Assembly (NCBI RefSeq): GCF_032854445.1
Contig: NC_088302.1
Location: forward strand, 30,041,979 to 30,101,978
Direction: 5' to 3'
Source: Liolophura sinensis
Taxonomy: Eukaryota > Mollusca > Polyplacophora > Chitonida > Chitonidae
Length of the DNA: 60,000 bases
This document shows positions 44,701 through 53,940 of this stretch, piece after piece. A model generated the notes under the pieces. That model made no database searches. It was not told where the DNA came from and saw only the letters and a program-made list of their open reading frames with translations. The translations under genes and the position numbers were made by a program. Numbering within the stretch: the first letter of the stretch is position 1; every line of letters starts with the position of its first letter.

Positions 44701-45872
44701 GTCACACAATCAAAGGGACGTAACCCAATCCAACCAGGTATAACATAATTTTGTTGATGCAGGACATTATTAGTGACACACTTCGGGGGCTGAGTTTGAC
44801 AACCCTTTGTATTTTCTGCCTGGGGTCCATGAACTTCGCTTGAAGGGATAAGCCAAATACTGGGCGGACAGATGTCACGTAGGCTATTTGACATGGCAGG
44901 TGCCTTTGACATGTCGCTACAGTGAGGCAGCTCTATAAATATGAGGGCACAAGGACTGTTCTGGCCTTGCTGAGCATACTGGAAGCCAGCAAAGTTTATA
45001 CATGCTAAACAGAAGATGTGATGAAAGACCTAAATGTGCTACTTTTGTATCCAGACTTGTGTGGCCTAAAAGCAAGGTTAAATGATAAAGATCAGGATAG
45101 TCGGGATTCCTTTCATAAACTGCTAATGAAAAATACATTGTATTACAGCCACTGTTGTTAGCTTGGGAGGATAATTTGGAAAGAAAAAATTTTTCTGTGG
45201 CACGAGAACCCTTCACATCTCCCATTGCTGATGATTAACCATAAATGGTGTCGTAATTTCAAACGGGAAAGTTATCATTCCGATAACTTCCGTACTTTCA
45301 TACCTGCAGGACTTGTCGGCACATAAAGAGCATTATCATGTCATGAAAATTTTCTTTCATTTGATGCTAACTTTTAATTTATGTTCGCTTTTCTCTTAAT
45401 TCCAAACTGTTGTGTAAAAAGGTTTGTGTTTGTGTTTATTTTTTAAGTTCTCTTCGAGGGCACACGGGAACTAATGGAAGACTCGCACAGTGTAATGTTC
45501 ATCATTACCCCGGGGATACTGAACGAGGCCCTGTTTAGTCACCTCCTCAATGTGGCTGTCAGGTTAAAGCGACAGATTCTACTGGTCACTGTACACAAGG
45601 AAGGCTTAAAGTTAACATCCTGGGAGACATTGAGGAAGTCCTACAGCAAGTCTGAAACGCTGGCCAATGGCCTTCAGTACATGAAACCTGTGAGGTGGCC
45701 CGGGAACAAAGCCTCTGGCAGACAAATAAAAAACTTTTGGTGTAAGATCCGTCGGCAGCTGCCCATTGTAAAACCTGGGAACCATGTTGTCAGCCATAAG
45801 TACACACCATGTCTCAATAGAGATACATTTGTAGATGTGTCCAAACCTGACCTTGACACTGTCACAGCCTAG
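35667..45872 (+). CDS. Single-Ig TIR receptor (IL-1R/SIGIRR-like), six exons
   Basis: Predicted coding exons: 35667-35754, 38860-39088, 41131-41252, 42966-43130, 44064-44201 and 45448-45872. Together they total 1167 nt, or 388 residues plus TAG. All introns are GT-AG, with phases 1, 2, 1, 1, 1 that match at every junction. Domain order: signal peptide (about 1-26); one Ig domain with C61, W74 and C125, extra C86, C94 and C138, and N-glycosylation sites at N35, N48, N77, N109 and N113; membrane segment about 154-180; aromatic juxtamembrane stretch; TIR about 206-360, with CDILVVHDDDD in place of box 1 and FW at 344-345 as box 3. The family (IL-1R/SIGIRR type) is a plasma-membrane receptor or decoy acting through TIR adaptors. 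Single-Ig layout suggests a regulator, but that is inference. Alternative or missing exons cannot be excluded. Confidence 0.8.
35887..36160 (-). mobile_element. SINE family A in intron 1, full length with target duplication
   Basis: A T-run and GTTGATTGGTGTTTTACGCC start the complement. The head complement ends GACTGAGCCACGGAGGCCCC. ATATAGTAAATA flanks both sides (35875-35886 and 36161-36172). Read on the - strand the head is GGGGCCTCCGTGGCTCAGTC, AGTTAGCGCGCTAGCG. Confidence 0.92.
36715..36870 (+). mobile_element. Old SINE-like copy in intron 1
   Basis: GGTTGAGGGTTCAAGTCCAG (B-box-like), AAAGGGTTTTCTTCAT, GGTGTGTTGTTAAATACCAA and TCAAAATGAATTAAATAAC follow the SINE order but with many changes. 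Confidence 0.4.
36871..38859. other. Intron 1 remainder, nothing recognised
   Basis: AT-rich intronic sequence of the Ig-TIR gene. Open frames at 37579-37854 and 38609-38878 (- strand) have no domain and are not supported. Confidence 0.5.
38860..39088 (+). CDS. Ig-TIR receptor exon 2 (first half of Ig domain)
   Basis: Acceptor TTTGTTTCAG, donor AACAG/GTTAGA. Encodes the Ig B strand (VTLHC, C61) and C strand (VHWLV, W74) plus two further cysteines. The donor at 39088 leaves two bases of an Arg codon, completed by exon 3. A second GT ten bases downstream would break the frame. Confidence 0.8.
39338..40385. repeat. 33-bp minisatellite in intron 2, about 31 copies
   Basis: Units CATATAGTCCCTGCCCCACC, CACACATACATGC, 33 bp and occasionally 34-37. 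Because 33 is a multiple of three, long frames open on both strands, up to about 297 codons. They show period-11 peptides and are artefacts. Variant units (ATTCACTCATACATGCC) recur in blocks, showing local re-duplication. Confidence 0.95.
40668..41070 (+). repeat. 37-bp array grown inside a SINE, intron 2
   Basis: Nine units of TTGATGGTTTACCCACTCCT, GTGTCGTCCACCAAAAT. The 5' flank AGTAACTTGCCCAAAG and the 3' flank CCATGAATACTGGCCATCAT match consecutive parts of the second-core SINE (AGTTACTTGCCAAAGGTCAG ... CCATAAAACTGACCGTC). The array therefore seems to be an expansion of the SINE core. Confidence 0.7.
41131..41252 (+). CDS. Ig-TIR receptor exon 3 (second half of Ig domain)
   Basis: Acceptor TTTTTATGCAG, donor TATC/GTAAGT. 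Encodes NLTVNVTEDDFYLPLSCRVY, the F-strand region with C125, then PCVTVYIVPY, the G strand. Together with exon 2 it forms one Ig fold split by a phase-2 intron, as is usual for IL-1 receptor Ig domains. Confidence 0.8.
41280..41450 (-). mobile_element. Degenerate SINE family A in intron 3
   Basis: TTTACGTATTTGGTATTATA, AGCCATACTCAAGAATATTT, GACATATACAACATCAGC and GATATCAGCATGAGCTGGAA, TTGAACTCACAG. It starts about 28 bp after the exon 3 donor. Confidence 0.65.
41940..42312. repeat. 16-bp minisatellite in intron 3, about 23 copies
   Basis: Units GTTGTACACACTGACT, with variants ending GAATGTTGTAAACA. The unit contains self-complementary TGTACA. Cysteine/valine/tyrosine-rich frames on the - strand are artefacts. 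Confidence 0.92.
42338..42949 (+). repeat. Tandem relic copies of the transmembrane exon
   Basis: Upstream of exon 4 the acceptor plus the first part of that exon recurs. One relic is at 42338-42400 (GTTTGGTTTATCTACAG, GATAAGAAGC, CCTGCTAT). Another is at about 42655-42712 (GACTCGGCTTATTACCTACT). A third, 42724-42815, reads DIGLLLPSVVP, with the AG changed to AA. A fourth, 42826-42930, has GGTTCCTCAG preserved and then DKKQD. True exon 4 follows at 102-124 bp spacing. One + frame (42613-42972) is open across three of them. The fourth copy has an acceptor (AG at 42837-42838) and a GTAAGC at 42868, so it could be an alternative micro-exon. Confidence 0.75.
42966..43130 (+). CDS. Ig-TIR receptor exon 4 (transmembrane)
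   Basis: Acceptor CCTCTACAG, donor AAAG/GTAAAA. Encodes a short stalk (PDEKRD), the membrane helix from IGLLLPIVVP to about LCYYLY, and an aromatic juxtamembrane segment (ITFFFYTWYTF). Degenerate copies of its 5' half precede it in intron 3. Confidence 0.8.
43808..44003 (-). mobile_element. SINE family A in intron 4
   Basis: TTGATTGATTTGATTGGTGT, TGTACGTCGTACTCAAGAAT, GCCAGTATTATGGTGGGAGG and GAGCTGGACTTGAACTCACA, up to GCATTGGTGAGAGGG. It ends only 60 bp before the exon 5 acceptor. Confidence 0.85.
44064..44201 (+). CDS. Ig-TIR receptor exon 5 (TIR, first part)
   Basis: Acceptor TTCTGCGTAG, donor CGAT/GTAAGC. Encodes RFGCDILVVHDDDDHTFVRE, with the first TIR beta strand and helix A, and ends AKDLSAGR at the box 2 loop. 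The usual aromatic-Asp-Ala-Phe of box 1 is replaced by Cys-Asp-Ile-Leu, and the RDxxPG of box 2 by KDLSAG. Confidence 0.78.
44202..45447. other. Intron 5, nothing firm
   Basis: Two consecutive minus-strand frames (44493-44912 and 44917-45225) are open, without recognisable domains and in different frames. They may be an old mobile-element fragment or chance. No SINE or array. Confidence 0.4.
45448..45872 (+). CDS. Ig-TIR receptor exon 6 (TIR, last part, and tail)
   Basis: Acceptor TTTTTTAAG. Encodes FLFEGTRELMEDSHSVMFII, the beta-C/helix-C core, RQILLVTVH (strand D), and KNFWCKIRRQLP with box 3. A tail of about 35 residues beyond the TIR follows, to TAG at 45870-45872. No polyadenylation signal was assigned with confidence. 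Confidence 0.82.
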
Positions 45873-45935
45873 GTCTGACCTTGACATTGTGACTGTGTAT
45901 GAATACTGGAGTGTCACAATTTGTAGATGTCATCT

Positions 45936-46045
45936 TGTAAATCATATATTATAACATGATACATTGTAAATCATATATTGTAACATGATACATTGCATAT
46001 CAGTATATTGTAACATGATACATTGTAAATCATGTATTGTTGATT
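45936..46045. repeat. 29-bp repeat, 3-4 copies, in 3' flank
   Basis: TGTAAATCATATATTATAAC, ATGATACAT repeated. It starts about 60 bp after the Ig-TIR stop codon, so it probably lies in the 3' untranslated region. Confidence 0.8.
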
Positions 46046-46132
46046 TAAAGCTGTACATTGTAGAGTTTACATCATTACACAGTGAACAGCCACTTAATTG
46101 TGACATACACTGTAACCTGAATACCACAAGAC

Positions 46133-47632
46133 GGATGTAAACCATTTGACAGTGTCATATGGTGTAATAATGAACAACAGCTCGCTGATGTGAAACATTT
46201 GACAGTGTCATATTGTGTATCATGAACATCAACACACTGATGTAAAGCCATTTGACTGTGTAATATGATGTATCATGAACATCAGTGCACTGATGTAAAC
46301 CATTTGACAGTGTCATATGGTGTATCATGAAAATCAGCGCACCGATGTAAAGCCATTTGACAGTGTCATATGGTGTAGCCTGAACATCAGCGCATTGATG
46401 TAAAGCCATTTGACAGTGTCATATGGTGTATCATGAACATCAGCGCACCGATGTAAACCATTTGACAGTGTCATATGGTGTATCATGAACATCAACGCAC
46501 CGATGTAAAGCCATTTGACAGTGTCATATGGTGTATTATGAACATCACTGCAGTGATGTAAAGCCATTTGACAGTGTCATATGGTGTATCATGAACATCA
46601 GGGCACCGATGTAAAGTCATTTGACAGTGTCATATGGTGTATCATGAACATCAGCGCACCAGTGTAAAGCCATTTGACAGTGTCATATGGTGTATCATGA
46701 ACATCAGTGCCTCGATGTAAAGCCATTTGACAGTGTCATATGGTGTATCATGAACATCAGGGCACCGATGTAAAGTCATTTGACAGTGTCATATGGTGTA
46801 TCATGAACATCAGCGCACCGATGTAAACCATTTGACAGTGTCATATGGTGTATCATGAACATCAGCGCACTGATATAAAGCATTTGACAGTGTCATGGTG
46901 TATCATGAACATCAGCACACCGATGTAAAGCCATTTGACAGTGTCGTATGGTGTATCATGAACATCAGTGCACCGATGTAAAGCCATTTGACAGTGTCAT
47001 ATGGTGTATCATGAACATCAGCGCATCGATGTAAAGCCATTTGACAGTGTCATATGGTGTATCATGAACATCAGTGCACCGATGTAAAGCCATTTGACAG
47101 TGTCATATGGTGTATCATGAACATCAGCGCACCGATGTAAAGCCATTTGACAGTGTCATATGGTGTATCATGAACATCAGCGCACCGATGTAAAGCCATT
47201 TGACTGTCATATGGTGTATCATGAACATCAGCGCACCGATGTAAAGCCATTTGACAGTGTCATATGGTGTATCATGAACATCAGGGCACCGATGTAAAGT
47301 CATTTGACAGTGTCATATGGTGTATCATGAACATCAGTGCACCGATGTAAAGCCATTTGACAGTGTCATATGGTGTGTCATGAACATCAGCGCACCAGTG
47401 TAAAGCCATTTGACAGTGTCATATGGTGTATTATGAACATCAGTGCCTCGATGTAAAGCCATTTGACAGTGTCATATGGTGTATCATGAACATCAGCGCA
47501 CCGGTGTAAAGCCATTTGACAGTGTCATATGGTGTATCATGAACATCAGCGCACCGATGTAAAGCCATTTGACTGTCATATGGTGTATCATGAACATCAG
47601 CGCACCGATGTAAAGCCATTTGACAGTGTCAT
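46133..47632. repeat. 53-bp satellite-like array, about 28 copies
   Basis: Units GATGTAAAGCCATTTGACAG, TGTCATATGGTGTATCATGA, ACATCAGCGCACC. Most units differ by one to three bases and a few lack 2-5 bp (for example GACTGTCATATGG). It begins about 260 bp beyond the Ig-TIR stop codon. Confidence 0.95.
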
Positions 47633-47764
47633 ATTTAAAGGAATTTAGTACCCTGTAAGTAATGATATGTTACTCCAGTCGCCCTGTTGGACATTCCGTT
47701 AAAATGATCACAAATTTATACTCCCATTGATGCATTGCTCTTCCATTTTTAAAAAGTAAAATTA

Positions 47765-48135
47765 CCCTTGTCAAATGGTTTCTCCTTGTCACATGGTTCC
47801 TCCATGTCAGATGGTTTCTTCTTTTCAGATGTTTTTGTCTTGTCACATGTTTTTTCCATGTCATATGATTTCATGTTGTCACATGGTTTCTCCATGCTAG
47901 ATGGTTTCTCCTTGTCACATGGTTTATCCATGTCAGATGGTTTATTCATGTCACCTGGCTTCTCCTTGTCAGCTGGCTCCTCTTTTTGTCACGTGGTTTC
48001 TCCATCTCAGATGGTTTCTCCTTGTCACATGGTTTCTCCATGTCAGATGATTTCTTCTTGTCACCTGGCTTCTCCTTGTCACCTGGTTCCTCCTCGTCAC
48101 ATGGTTTCTCCATGTCGGATGGTTTCTCCTTTGCC
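47765..48135. repeat. 18-bp array with hexapeptide frames
   Basis: Alternating units TCACATGGTTTCTCCATG and TCAGATGGTTTCTCCTTG, about 20 copies. The minus strand reads as lysine/acidic hexapeptides (EKPCDK, EKPSDM) and the plus strand as serine/glycine hexapeptides. No start, splice site or flanking domain supports translation. Confidence 0.9.
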
Positions 48136-49194
48136 GTACACCTCTGCAATCTCAAAGGAGGCAAATCAAAAGTATTATAAATGGACATAAGATAAAATAT
48201 ACCACATTTTACACCGTTGGACATTGATTATTTTGGTATATACTGTGCTATAAGTTTTGCATCCTTTATAAACATCTGTTATGTGTAATCTGTTATGTGA
48301 GTGTTTCTAATCTGATTGCATGTTTAACATGTATCAGTGAAACACTAACAAATATAGTATGTATTGTGATATACATGTATGTATGTACAGAAAAAGCAGC
48401 TGATATATTTGTATAAGACGTAAGTAATCCACATACAGTGTATTAATACTCTTGACAAAGACAGTTACATCACCTGTTGAAGGAGTGTTGTGGTCTCTCA
48501 GTTGATGTATATTTTATACGAGGTGGAATAATGTATACTTGACAAAATACCATTCCATTTCTCAGCCTTGTTATAGATTTTCAAACAACATTCCATTTTC
48601 CACAGATGACTTACTTATAGCCTGATGATTGGTGCATTCTTACACAAATGACCGAGATACCACTTTTGATCGATTGGTTGTCTGTTTCATAGCAAGTGAT
48701 AAAATGGGCATCAGCGTTTTATGGTTTTAATTTTTATTTTATATTTATTAGGGATAGTTTTACTAAATTTGAATGTATACATATTCAGGGCATGTTTTGA
48801 AAATCTGTAAGTGTCTTCTCTGATGGAGTGAAACGAAAAAAAAAGGTCGATAGCACTCGAAAGCCATGAAATACTAGTTAGTTCAGGCTAACAGAAGCCT
48901 AGGTAATTGTTTAATTGTACTTAACTTTTTTGATGGTTTGCATCGTATTTAAAAAAAAACAACGGCCCTAGACATGGAATTTGGACATTTCCCACAATAT
49001 AAAATCAAACCGTCGCTGACATGGTTGAAGGTTCCTTTTCAGCAGACCAGGTGTCCCAAAAATTAGAAGAATTGGGGTACATGTAATGGATATAATACAG
49101 CATCTGTTTCAGATATTCCCTGAGTGGAAATCTGTTTACCAGTGGCTTAGGAATGCTTCAGTATTGACGGTCAGGTTTATGCGTAGAGAAAATC
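48136..49194. other. No gene seen
   Basis: AT-rich, nothing recognised. Confidence 0.45.
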
Positions 49195-49340
49195 AAGCAT
49201 GGGAAACGCAGCATATAGCGCTGGCAAACCCACTTTATAGCAATGGCAAAGGCATCCTGTATAGCAGTGGCAACCCCAGCATATAGCTCTGGTAAACCCA
49301 GTATATAGCCGTAGAAAACCCCGCATATATAGGCCCGCAT
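49195..49340. repeat. 28-bp repeat, 5 copies
   Basis: Loose units GCATATAGCGCTGGCAAACC, CACTTTATA with variants CAGCATATAGCTCTGGTAAA and CAGTATATAGCCGTAGAAAA. Confidence 0.75.
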
Positions 49341-50290
49341 AGCCTCTGTCATGCCTTTATGTAACAATACTGATGTACTTCGTAAACCTACTTTCTAAAA
49401 AGCACAGGCAAGCAACAGGAGCTGGATTTGAACTTGTTCGCTCTTGGTGAACTTCAGTCAGACACTATTACTTTGCTTCGTGAACAGGCACTTTTTTTCG
49501 ACATTTCGCCATCTTCACTCTTCTCGGCAAGGGCTCCATTGATAATAAGTGGTCTGCATTGCCCTTGTAAGACCGACGTTAAGTTGACTGACCCTCACGC
49601 ATTAAAAACGTGGCAGAAAGTTTTGCGTATTTCTTCTGTAAACCAGGTTATAACCTGGACATTGTATTCACTTCCTAAAACTGAACAAGAAAGTTGATAT
49701 ACAAAATTTTAAGAATGTGGCTTTTAATTAAATGGAACCGAGTATGTAGTGCTTCGTTTTAGTTAAATGTGTTGTTGATGTACCTGCAGTATATGACTTT
49801 TCCTACAGTTTGACAAATTATTTGTAACGTATGAAGCGAGTTTTTAATAACTATATCTGTAAAACGGTACTTGATGTTTGAATCGTGAACCTAGCTCAGG
49901 ACTCTGTAAGAGGCATTTTGTATATAGCATATACCATCTTTATATAGAATAAATATATATTTACAGCTTTCAGTTAACATTTTTTGTACATGCTGCTTTT
50001 CACAATCTGCTTTTTTTTATTTTGATGCTATATACAGTCGACAGTTTTTCTTTCAATTTGAAGAGAAATGATGAAATAAAAATCATTTGGTATCCGCGGT
50101 TGTTATCTTATTCAATAATTATTTTACACCCGTTTCAAGGCATCGTGTTGCATGCCCTTGTTACCCAGGTATAGTCAGTCATTTGTCATTATATAGAAAA
50201 TACTCTCCACACAGTTACCCTAGTTTAGCCGCGGGAAGCACCCCCTGAAAGTCGGTCGGTGAGTGTGTCACATCTTTGACATGGCCTCGT
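49341..50290. other. No gene seen
   Basis: AT-rich. The 89-codon frame at 49428-49697 (+) has no recognisable domain. AATAAA-type signals near 49947 and 50075 have no gene assigned. Confidence 0.4.
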
Positions 50291-50508
50291 CACTCAAAAG
50301 ATTAATCTGTCAGTTTTAACAGAAAGTCTGTTGTCTGAGTGATGCAAGAATTTATTCTGCTGTTGCAGCAGGTTGTTTTGTTAAATATAACACACCTATT
50401 CTTGTTGATTCAGCATAAAGATTCTGTTATTTTGTGATAATGACAGAATACATTCCGCTGTCACTTAGACGACATACTATCTGTTAACATCAAGATTGTA
50501 TTTGAGTG
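50291..50508. mobile_element. MITE, 218 bp
   Basis: Left CACTCAAAAGATTAATCTGT, CAGTTTTAACAGAAAGTCTG, TTGTCTGAGTGATGCAAGAA. Right ACATTCCGCTGTCACTTAGA, CGACATACTATCTGTTAACA, TTTGAGTG. Same family as 26278-26529, with a shorter centre. Confidence 0.8.
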
Positions 50509-50689
50509 TTTTAACAAGTGGCATTTACTTTACGATGGACCCGAGTGCAAATTGTCATTGACTTTTTGCGGCTTGTTCTGACACAAACATATAAGTGTCT
50601 CAGTCTCAGTCTGCCTTCCGGTTTGTAAAGATTATGGCGATCCATTCAGTAACCATTAAGCGGTTGACCAAATCATCAAATATATCGTG

Positions 50690-50885
50690 ACCGGCCCCGA
50701 GACCACGATTGGTAGAGCGTCCGCTTCGGGAACGGTAGATCCAGCCTCAATCCTGGGTCGGGTCACACTTCCGTCCTGCAATAAGCAGGCACATTACACG
50801 TGCATGCACCCAAAGGACTCCTGCGTCGTCAAATGACTGAAAACTTGTTAAGTACGACGTTAAACCCCATGCACTCATGCACTCA
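50690..50885 (+). mobile_element. SINE family B, internally deleted
   Basis: Head GGTAGAGCGTCCGCTTCGGG, AACGGTAGATCCAGCCTCAA, TCCTGGGTCGGGTCACAC, then a direct jump to CTTCCGTCCTGCAATAAGCA and the end GACTGAAAACTTGTTAAGTA, CGACGTTAAACCCC. About 150 bp of body are missing relative to the 31.7-kb copy. Confidence 0.8.
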
Positions 50886-51449
50886 AATATATCTTCGATC
50901 AGCAACGAGGGGTCTGAGTACTAGACAACACCCATGTTCTTCATACCGAATTTTGCAGCTATATTTGCGAATTTTAGTTTGTTTCATCTACATATCTGAC
51001 TTACATGTGCCAAAATAGACTATACAGAGTTCAGCCTATATTGGAATGAGTCAATATTGAGCAGTGGGGAGATTCCACATGCAGTGTGGCTAAATTTCAT
51101 TTAAACAACCTTGTGAAAACAATATTACAATTTGAACTAAACAGTCGGTAACTGTACATTATATACTGATGTTTTAAATTTTCGCTGGTTTTATGAAACA
51201 ACGATCAAAGTATTAAATTTTTATTACATCGCTAGCTTTGGAACGGAACTTGATCCAAGCTGTATAATGGCATTGTAATGATGAGAAACATATTTTCGCC
51301 ACTTTGCGGGTGATTCCACGTGTTTGCGGGTGATTCCACGTGTTTAAGTCCTGTCACCCGATCGCGATACCGTTATCGCGAATATTTTCACTTATACAAC
51401 GGCCTGTTACCGGACAAACTTAGTAACTGTCAATGAAGGTTTAGGTTTA
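50886..51449. other. No gene seen; 21-bp duplication
   Basis: TTTGCGGGTGATTCCACGTG is present twice in direct succession at about 51303-51344. Otherwise nothing recognised. Confidence 0.45.
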
Positions 51450-51560
51450 TGTATTTGATTGATCTTTACGCCGAGCTCACGAATATTTTTCTTCCAAGAC
51501 AGACGGAAGAAAACCGTACAAACCGGCCATCCACACATTGCTGGAAGATCCACACGCCGC
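51450..51560 (-). mobile_element. Diverged SINE family A fragment
   Basis: TTTATGTATTTGATTGATCT, TTACGCCGAGCTCACGAATA, GGCCATCCACACATTGCTGG, AAGAT follow the reverse SINE order with many changes. Confidence 0.55.
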
Positions 51561-52203
51561 TAGGTTCAGAGCGCACAACTTGCACACGAATGTACTTATT
51601 GTCGTTCAGAGTACCAATGTACGGCAGAAACGTGAAAGATTTGTAAAGTTCATTGAGGAAGCGGGTATATTAAAGCTTGATAAAACACACGGGGCGCGTG
51701 TTGAGTCCGGGCCTAGGACATTGTGATGTGCCGATTCCCATATCTTCACTGTTGTGACCTTAAACGACGCTTGTGTGGGCCTTTACGCAGCTGTTTAGTA
51801 CCTTTCACTTTGTCTTCAACCAATTACATAGGTGCGCATATATCTATACTTCGCACGTTAGGAAGTTCATGACTAACTTGCCAATGGTGGGTGACTTACC
51901 ATCAATATAATTACCTTCTGTGCAACAAGCAAAGTATATCCGTCTGACCAGTCAATATTAATAAACTAACCGGTATAACCCACTCTAAAGATTACATATA
52001 GCATAACTCAGACTCAAAGATGTATCATTATTATTTATCATTATGTATCATTGTTTTACCTCGCTATGTTTTAAAGTTTATGTGTGTTTCTTAGAAAATT
52101 AAGACGTGCATGAATAAAGCTTAAAGAGCGCTAAATATAACTATGTACTGTGATATAAAGCTACATCAGGTGCACACAACATGCAAAACACACATCTCTA
52201 CAT
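51561..52203. other. No gene seen
   Basis: No recognisable feature. Confidence 0.4.
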
Positions 52204-52371
52204 CACTCAAAAAATAATTTGTTAAATTTAACAGAAAGCCTATTGTATATTAAACTAACAGAACTTTATGTCGAATATAGCAGAATAGGGTGTTATTATA
52301 ATAGAATACATTCTAGAATCACTCAGACAACAGACTTTCTGTTAAAGTTAACACAAAAACTTTTTTGAGTG
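52204..52371. mobile_element. MITE, 168 bp
   Basis: Left CACTCAAAAAATAATTTGTT, AAATTTAACAGAAAGCCTAT. Right ACATTCTAGAATCACTCAGA, CAACAGACTTTCTGTTAAAG, TTTTTTGAGTG. This is the smallest member and has the best-preserved right terminal repeat. Confidence 0.82.
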
Positions 52372-52689
52372 TTACAGTGAGATAAAACGACTGACTCAAG
52401 GTTGTTTCACTGATCAACGAAAGTGCTCTTCATCATTTCAGCGAACAACTTGTAACTTTCTTTTAACATTTATTGTTTGTATCTGCTAAATATATTGGCT
52501 GATATTCTGAGATGTACATATCTGAATAAACACATTATATTCCAGTGGAAAACCTAGCTTAGGTTTGGTTTGTGGTTCAAATCCCCATTTGTAGTTGCCA
52601 ACAATTTGTAAGATTTACACTAGTATTATTTATTCAATCGACGCATTTAACTGGATGATCAGATTTAAATTTATGGCTGGAGCCAACAG

Positions 52690-52920
52690 AAGTACCCGGT
52701 GTAGAGCGCGCTAGAGCAGCGTAATGACCCATTAGTTTCTCACCGATGCGGTCGCTGTGAGTTCAAGTCCAGCTCATGCTGGCTTCCTCTGCGGTCTACC
52801 AGCAACCTGCAGATGGTTGTGGGTTTCCCCCGGGCTCTACCCGGTTTCCTCCCACCATAATGCTGGCCGCCGTCGTATAAGTAAAATTTTCTTGAGTGCG
52901 GCGTAAAACACCCATCAAAT
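52690..52920 (+). mobile_element. SINE family A, nearly full length
   Basis: Partial head GAGCGCGCTAGAGCAGCGTA, B-box-like GAGTTCAAGTCCAG, core GGTTGTGGGTTTCCCCCGGG, CCATAATGCTGGCCGCCGTC, end GCGGCGTAAAACACCCATCA. Confidence 0.88.
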
Positions 52921-53770
52921 TAATAACAAATCCTCGCATAACCCGAACTACAGCCGATTCCTTGTAGTGATTTTTTTTATTGATAGGATATATTTAGGCC
53001 TATATACAGTCTTTATACATGGTTCTACACTTCTGAAGAGGTAAATATGTAAATATAGTATTTCTGAAAACGAAGATTTATATATAAATATATGCAAACA
53101 CGGAAAATAACCTATAAGATTTCGCCAAAGCAATTGCATTTCTAGCAGCTAATAGACACCATTAACTATTACTTTTGGTGATCAAAGTTACATTTATCCA
53201 GTACTTAAGATATCATCCTGTATACGTTCCATTCCCGATGGTCGTGGGTTTCCTCCAGGCTCTGTCCGGTTTCCTTTGACCCTATTGCTGGCTGCAGTCG
53301 TACAAGTGAAACATTCTTGAGTACGGCGTAAAACACCCATCAAATTAATAACAAATCCTTGCATAACCCGAACTACAGCCGATTCCTTGTAGTGATTTTT
53401 TTTAGTGATAGGATATATTTAGGCCTATATACAGTCTTTATACATGGTTCTACACTTCTGAAAAGGTAAATATGTAAATATAGTATTTCTGAAAACGAAG
53501 ATTTATAGATAAATATATGCAAACACGGAAAATAACCTATAAGATTTCGCCAAGCAATTGCATTTCTAGCAGCTAATAGACACCATTAACTATCACGTTT
53601 GGTGCTGAAAGTTACATTTATCCAGTACTTAAGATATCATCCTGTATACGTTCCATTCCCGATGGTCGTGGGTTTCCTCCAGGCTCTGTCCGGTTTCCTC
53701 GGACACTATTGCTGGCTTGCAGTCGTACAAGTGAAACATTCTTGAGGATGGCATAAAGCAACGATCAAAT
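52921..53770. repeat. 425-bp tandem duplication, two copies
   Basis: 52921-53345 and 53346-53770 align throughout at an estimated 95% or better, for example CCGAACTACAGCCGATTCCT, GGATATATTTAGGCCTATAT and GATTTCGCCAA(A)GCAATTGC. Each copy ends with a SINE A 3' piece (GATGGTCGTGGGTTTCCTCC, ..., CATTCTTGAG). The duplication breakpoints fall at the SINE end CACCCATCAAAT, suggesting unequal exchange between neighbouring SINEs. Confidence 0.85.
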
Positions 53771-53940
53771 AAATCAAATATTAAATCAAATAAATCCTAC
53801 ATTCCTAACAAACCTCTAATCACCATTCTAAGATCTCTAGGACTCTCGGAATCTGGTGAAATGTGCAACATAGGGGGAAATTTAGCCCATTTTCCGTATA
53901 TGATAAAATAACCACTACATATGTGGCAACGAGAACAATT

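Noticed and set aside
44493-45225. Two minus-strand frames in intron 5 that might be a nested gene
   Set aside because: Different frames, no recognisable domain and no splice or start signals that I can support.
45612-45917. Minus-strand frames opposite exon 6 of the Ig-TIR gene
   Set aside because: Shadows of the real plus-strand coding exon.
46133-47632. CRISPR-like regular repeat array
   Set aside because: Units are contiguous 53-bp tandem repeats without unique spacers, in a eukaryotic setting.
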